A DNA stretch of 64,000 bases, taken from contig NC_090946.1 of the NCBI RefSeq assembly GCF_040807025.1, forward strand, positions 5,126,001-5,190,000, given 5' to 3'. How positions within the stretch are numbered: the stretch's first letter is position 1; every line of letters starts with the position of its first letter. A model generated the notes under the pieces. It ran no database searches. It was given only the letters and a program-made list of their open reading frames with translations, and was not told the DNA's origin. Positions 60,601 through 64,000 of the stretch are shown here, in pieces. A program made the position numbers and the translations under genes. Source of the stretch: Struthio camelus. Its lineage: Eukaryota > Chordata > Aves > Struthioniformes > Struthionidae.

Positions 60601-62366
60601 TCAATAGCCTCACGGTGGCCAAGCTGAAGGCAGAGTTGTGTGACTAGGACAGGGCTATGTCTTAGGGTGCTCTTCTAATGAGGAAGACTGGTTGTAGCCA
60701 AGGCCTCAGCTACATAAATAAATTGAAAGGGAGGACTCATTGAGCAGTGAAGGACAGTGGCAAGCAGTTTTGGGAGCAGTCCCTTGCATTCCCAATGGTA
60801 ACAACACAATCTTATCACTAACTAACCTGGGGTCTGTGCTGGCAGGTTTATTGCTGTTTCAGTCCCACTGAACTACAACCGGCGGCAGATCGACCTGAGG
60901 CAGTTGATCCTGATCTCCACCACTTGGATCTTTGCCTTTGCTGTGGCATCCCCAGTCATATTTGGCCTCAACAATGTCCCGAACCGGGACCCCAGCTTGT
61001 GTCAGTTGGAGGATGACAATTACATTGTGTACTCCTCCATCTGCTCCTTCTTTATCCCCTGCCCTGTCATGCTGGTGCTCTACTGCGCCATGTTCCAAGG
61101 ACTCAAGCGCTGGGAAGAAGCTCGGAAGTCCAAGCTGAGAGGCAGCATCTACGGGGGCAGCAGGAAGCTCTATCACCCCTCCTCGCCCTTCAGTGAGAGA
61201 GAGCAGGCTGGACTGGAGCCAGACGAATGCAACCCTTATGCCCGCTCTGACCACCGCCTGCCTGGGGACTATGTGATGAACAATGGGATCCAAACTGTCT
61301 CCTACCCACACCTCAAATACGCACACCCGGGACATAAACGGAAACAGGCCAAAATCAACGGCCGGGAGCGGAAGGCCATGAGGGTGCTGCCTGTCGTTGT
61401 TGGTGAGTAACAGTCTGCGATGGTTGAGAAAGGGTGGGAAACATGCTGCTGTGACTTAAAATAAGATTTAGTCTAGCAGGGCTTGCTTGAGCCTGGTAAG
61501 TGAGTACAGGCTGGGTTTCTTTGTGGACTCCCTTACCAGGAATCAGACTTCCCAGGCATGGTTGCTTGTGCAGCAATGAGGGCTGTCACTCTGAGAACAC
61601 TCTGAGTTTTCTCATTGCTGGAGGAGGTGAGGGTGGGATAAAGCCACCTCCCTCTTACTCCACTGCCCAGTGCCAAGTCTTTGCTCCTCCTCCTCCTCCT
61701 CCTCCCTTTGACATGTGGATTTGTGTTTTAAGACCCATCTTCCCCTTGCTACCGTGGAACAGTCTGGTTGCAGCATAAGGCAGGGAGACATGCCTTACCC
61801 ATCTGTTGTTGTGACAGGGAAACTACAAGTTTATCAAGTGAACCCCTTTGATCCATAGTGGTAGTATCAACAAACTCCACCCTTAGGAAAGAACATATGT
61901 ACGCTGTTTATAATTTGAACTTTTCTGCAAAGTAAACTTGTGATTCCTGGTATCTTAAATGCAAATCCAAAAAGATATATAACTTAGATTTATCTTTGTC
62001 AACTATTGAAAGGCCTCCTCTACACATCAGCATGTCTGCTGTTTTTTCCCCTAGCACTCTGAGCTGTCTGCATTCTTGTTTGGCCCAGGTTGCGTTTCTT
62101 GCTAAATTAAATCCTTTCGTAATACTCACATGACTTTTTCTCTCTTTAATATCCTTCTGGCAGGTGCTTTCCTCTTCTGCTGGACACCTTTTTTTGTGGT
62201 CCACATTACAAGGGCTCTCTGCAAGTCCTGCATCATTCCTACTCAAGTCACCAGCATTGTCACTTGGCTGGGTTACGTCAACAGTGCTGTCAATCCCATC
62301 ATTTATACGGTTTTCAATGCGGAGTTCAGGAACTTCTTCCGCAAAGTCTTGCACCTCTTTTGCTGA
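46398..62366 (+). CDS. DRD4: Dopamine receptor D4, 4 exons
   Basis: A D2-class, Gi/o-coupled dopamine receptor with seven membrane helices. The four exons join in phase to 1116 nt, or 371 residues. Visible features: N-glycosylation site NGS at 3-5; N38 in TM1; D66 in LAVAD (TM2); D101 in MDVMLC, the amine-binding Asp of TM3; DRF at 118-120, as in other D4 receptors; disulfide cysteines C94 and C171; TM5 serines S182, S183 and S186; CWTPFF at 310-315; NPIIY at 348-352; and terminal C371 for palmitoylation. The third cytoplasmic loop (about 206-296) has no 48-bp repeat; it is Tyr/His/Pro-rich. The start ATGGGGAAC matches the MGN start of mammalian D4. Intron 1 is 13.6 kb, while the whole human gene is about 3.4 kb. 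Expression in retina, pineal and brain is known for the family. Confidence 0.97.
47995..48013. repeat. Poly(G) run (19 G)
   Basis: An uninterrupted G homopolymer in DRD4 intron 1. It is prone to G-quadruplex formation and to sequencing error. Confidence 0.9.
54599..54622. repeat. (GA)n microsatellite
   Basis: About 12 GA units after a short A run, in DRD4 intron 1. Confidence 0.95.
57705..57728. repeat. (GT)n microsatellite
   Basis: About 12 GT units followed by CACGCGCG, in DRD4 intron 1. Confidence 0.93.
60230..60342 (+). CDS. DRD4: DRD4 exon 2 (TM3)
   Basis: 113 nt, phase 0 to 2. It runs from [16 protein letters not shown] through [14 protein letters not shown] to SVD plus the split Arg codon. 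The acceptor is TTCCTTCAG and the donor CG|GTAAGT. Confidence 0.97.
60846..61402 (+). CDS. DRD4: DRD4 exon 3 (TM4, TM5, third loop)
   Basis: 557 nt, phase 2 to 1. It completes DRF and covers TM4 ([20 protein letters not shown]), TM5 ([17 protein letters not shown]) and the third loop up to [13 protein letters not shown]. The donor is G|GTGAGT. The loop contains [14 protein letters not shown] and [18 protein letters not shown] in place of the mammalian Pro-rich repeats. Confidence 0.97.
62164..62366 (+). CDS. DRD4: DRD4 exon 4 (TM6-TM7, stop)
   Basis: 203 nt: [16 protein letters not shown], the loop with [22 protein letters not shown], then [16 protein letters not shown] and TGA. The acceptor is TTCTGGCAG. 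Confidence 0.97.
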
Positions 62367-62421
62367 GTCTACTGGAACTGGAGGGGAGAAGGAAAGACCT
62401 GGATATTTTTTTGTATAGTTC

Positions 62422-62427
62422 ATTAAA
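62422..62427 (+). terminator. DRD4: DRD4 polyadenylation signal (ATTAAA)
   Basis: It lies 56 bases after the stop and is followed within 25 bases by a GT-rich stretch (TGTCTGCTGTTGTTGTTGG), a good downstream element. The 3' untranslated region would be very short. Confidence 0.75.
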
Positions 62428-64000
62428 GTTCTATTTCTGCCTAATGTCTGCTGTTGTTGTTGGGGTGGAGGGAAGGAGGAGAGATGGCAGTTAAAGGATG
62501 GTGGTTCCCAGCTCTTTGTCTCCACTACAGAGAGTTACAAGTAAACATCAGTGGATACAGCTCTGATACTCTCCCCACTGGATACTGCTCACGCAGTCAA
62601 GTTTTCAAACATTTGGTGCTTGACGTAAGCAGCAAGAGATGCCACAAGAAAGCATGGATGATTCTCAAAAGAGTTCTTGCTTTGGATTCAGCTGTTTCTT
62701 CTAGTTTGGGCTCCTCTTAGCACAAGGTTGGTCACTAAGCAAAATACACACCACCCTACGAACCACAGAGGCAAAAGAGCTTTGAAACATGCACCTGCTC
62801 TGGCCTGGAAAGTCACAGACATGTTCACTGTGCTCACCGCTGCATGGGGGAAATCCTACCAGCTGCTGTCTCAGGATGGGTTACTGAGGAAGCCATCTGG
62901 TGCACAGCCCTCCCTTACTGCAGTCCACCCTGCCAAGGCCCCTCTCCACAGATCCCATAGGATTTAAACTGTGAAGAAAATCCAACTTCATGGCTGCAGA
63001 GCAAATTCAAGCCCTGCTGGAAGCGTGCTAGGAAACATTCAGTCTCTCCGGAGCTGCTCTCGGATGCTGGGCTGCCTCCTTCACCCTGGCAAAGAAGCCC
63101 CAGGGGAAGTCTGAAAAGGCGATTGCAAGTAATGGACCCTCCCCTCCCCCTCAGTCCATTTTAGCTCAAAACTGGCTTTGGGCAGAGCTGCTTTTAGCCT
63201 GGCACAACTGTCCGAGGAGGGCTAAGGGGCTGTTTCCCTTACTTACTTAAAACCTCTGGCAACTCTGGAGTGATGCCCTGTGTGCTGTATGAAGTGTATT
63301 CAGCTGTCGCTGAGCCTGCCACGGCCTCTTCTGGCTGCCTGGAGTGCTGTTGAGGCTCTTAACAGGGATGTGAGGTAACTTCTCAAGCACAGTCCATGGA
63401 CAGGGCACTCTGGAGGAAAAAAAAAAAAATCTGCTTTCCCGTATGTTCACGCTCCAGGTAAGAGTGTATCTACCTGTGCATCCTCCCTTCCCTCTGCCCT
63501 TACTACTTCTAAATCCAAAGGCCAGTTTTACTTGTGTTTGACAAAGGGACATTAAGGGCCTATGAAAAAAAATAATTGAAGATAAGCAATAATCGGATAG
63601 AAATCAGAGAGCACCCCCTCCATGCTGGTGCTCCCTCTGAAGGAAGGGCAGCAGAGGAGCTCAGCCAGTTGGTTATTGGCCATGAGCATCCGGGTGCGAG
63701 AACAAGCACCCCTCTTAGGTAGCAGAGGAGAACCACCGTCATTTGCTTTGCTGCTCCTGGAAGATGTTTTTTGATATTTATTGTTCTCCACAACCAAATA
63801 TAAACACTAGCATTTGGGGCAGTATGATAAATGTAAAGGATTGGCAGTATCAAAGATGGACAACCAAACTGTCTTAAAGGCCTGGCATATGAGAGGGAGA
63901 CCTTTTTCATGGCTTAGCAAGGACATTTGCCCGATAGGTGTGAATTTAAAGAACAGCAGCCCCTTCTAAGGGCCCACCTTTCAAATGCAGGGAAGCTCTA
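62428..64000. other. Downstream of DRD4, no recognised gene
   Basis: DEAF1 lies tail-to-tail with DRD4 in mammals, but no MYND-type Cys-rich exon was seen on the minus strand. A minus-strand AATAAA (TTTATT at 63777-63782) could be the end of such a gene. An A run sits at about 63418-63429. Confidence 0.45.

Noticed and set aside
60859-61335. 158-codon minus-strand frame over DRD4 exon 3
   Set aside because: It is the antisense shadow of the receptor exon, whose plus-strand frame matches DRD4 along its full length.
61908-62525. 205-codon minus-strand frame over DRD4 exon 4
   Set aside because: It is antisense to a firmly identified exon and its 3' region, with no recognised domain, and is best read as a shadow.
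62428-64000. DEAF1 3' end expected by synteny
   Set aside because: No MYND zinc-finger exon or other DEAF1 sequence was recognised on the minus strand. Only a lone AATAAA near the right edge is seen.
1-64000. CRISPR arrays, operons, tRNA or rRNA genes
   Set aside because: The sequence is vertebrate nuclear DNA. The tandem arrays here are minisatellites without spacers, and no tRNA or rRNA sequence was recognised.

Overview
This is vertebrate nuclear DNA, most likely from a bird. It has spliced genes with large introns, few repeats, one 5'-truncated CR1 retroposon (a sauropsid LINE), and a secretin gene carrying the extra secretin-like exon described for chicken. The mature secretin differs from the chicken peptide as I remember it at one residue (Lys instead of Asn after MRG), so I do not name a species.

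Three genes can be reconstructed exon by exon, in the order and orientation of human 11p15.5: CDHR5 (minus, 14 coding exons, 8838-22393), SCT (minus, 30312 down to about 25.8 kb) and DRD4 (plus, 4 exons, 46398-62366). For CDHR5 and DRD4 every junction has GT/AG sites and matching phase, giving 703 and 371 residues. For SCT, exons 1 to 4 join cleanly. The last exon has a good acceptor and a nearby polyadenylation signal, but its long open frame is out of phase with exon 4.

Layout: 1-8 kb is intergenic, with a degenerate minisatellite (about 1.8-3.06 kb) and GT-rich repeats. CDHR5 follows at 8-22.4 kb. A 3 kb spacer separates it from SCT at 25.5-30.3 kb. The 16 kb between SCT and DRD4 has no recognised gene but holds two AT-rich, homeodomain-site-rich blocks, one with five GGATTA/TAATCC motifs about 2.7 kb upstream of DRD4. 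It also holds the CR1 copy, a minisatellite with 90-bp higher-order period, and a CpG island that runs into DRD4 exon 1. DRD4 intron 1 is 13.6 kb. The last 1.6 kb has no recognised exon; DEAF1, expected next by synteny, is not visible.

The genes are neighbours, not a pathway. CDHR5 is a brush-border adhesion cadherin, SCT encodes gut and neural peptide hormones, and DRD4 is a Gi-coupled dopamine receptor. The most notable points are the duplicated hormone exon in SCT with a degraded processing site in the first copy, a CDHR5 without the mucin region, a DRD4 third loop without the mammalian 48-bp repeat, and the DRD4 upstream minisatellite and CRX/OTX-like site cluster. I found no convincing new biological system.
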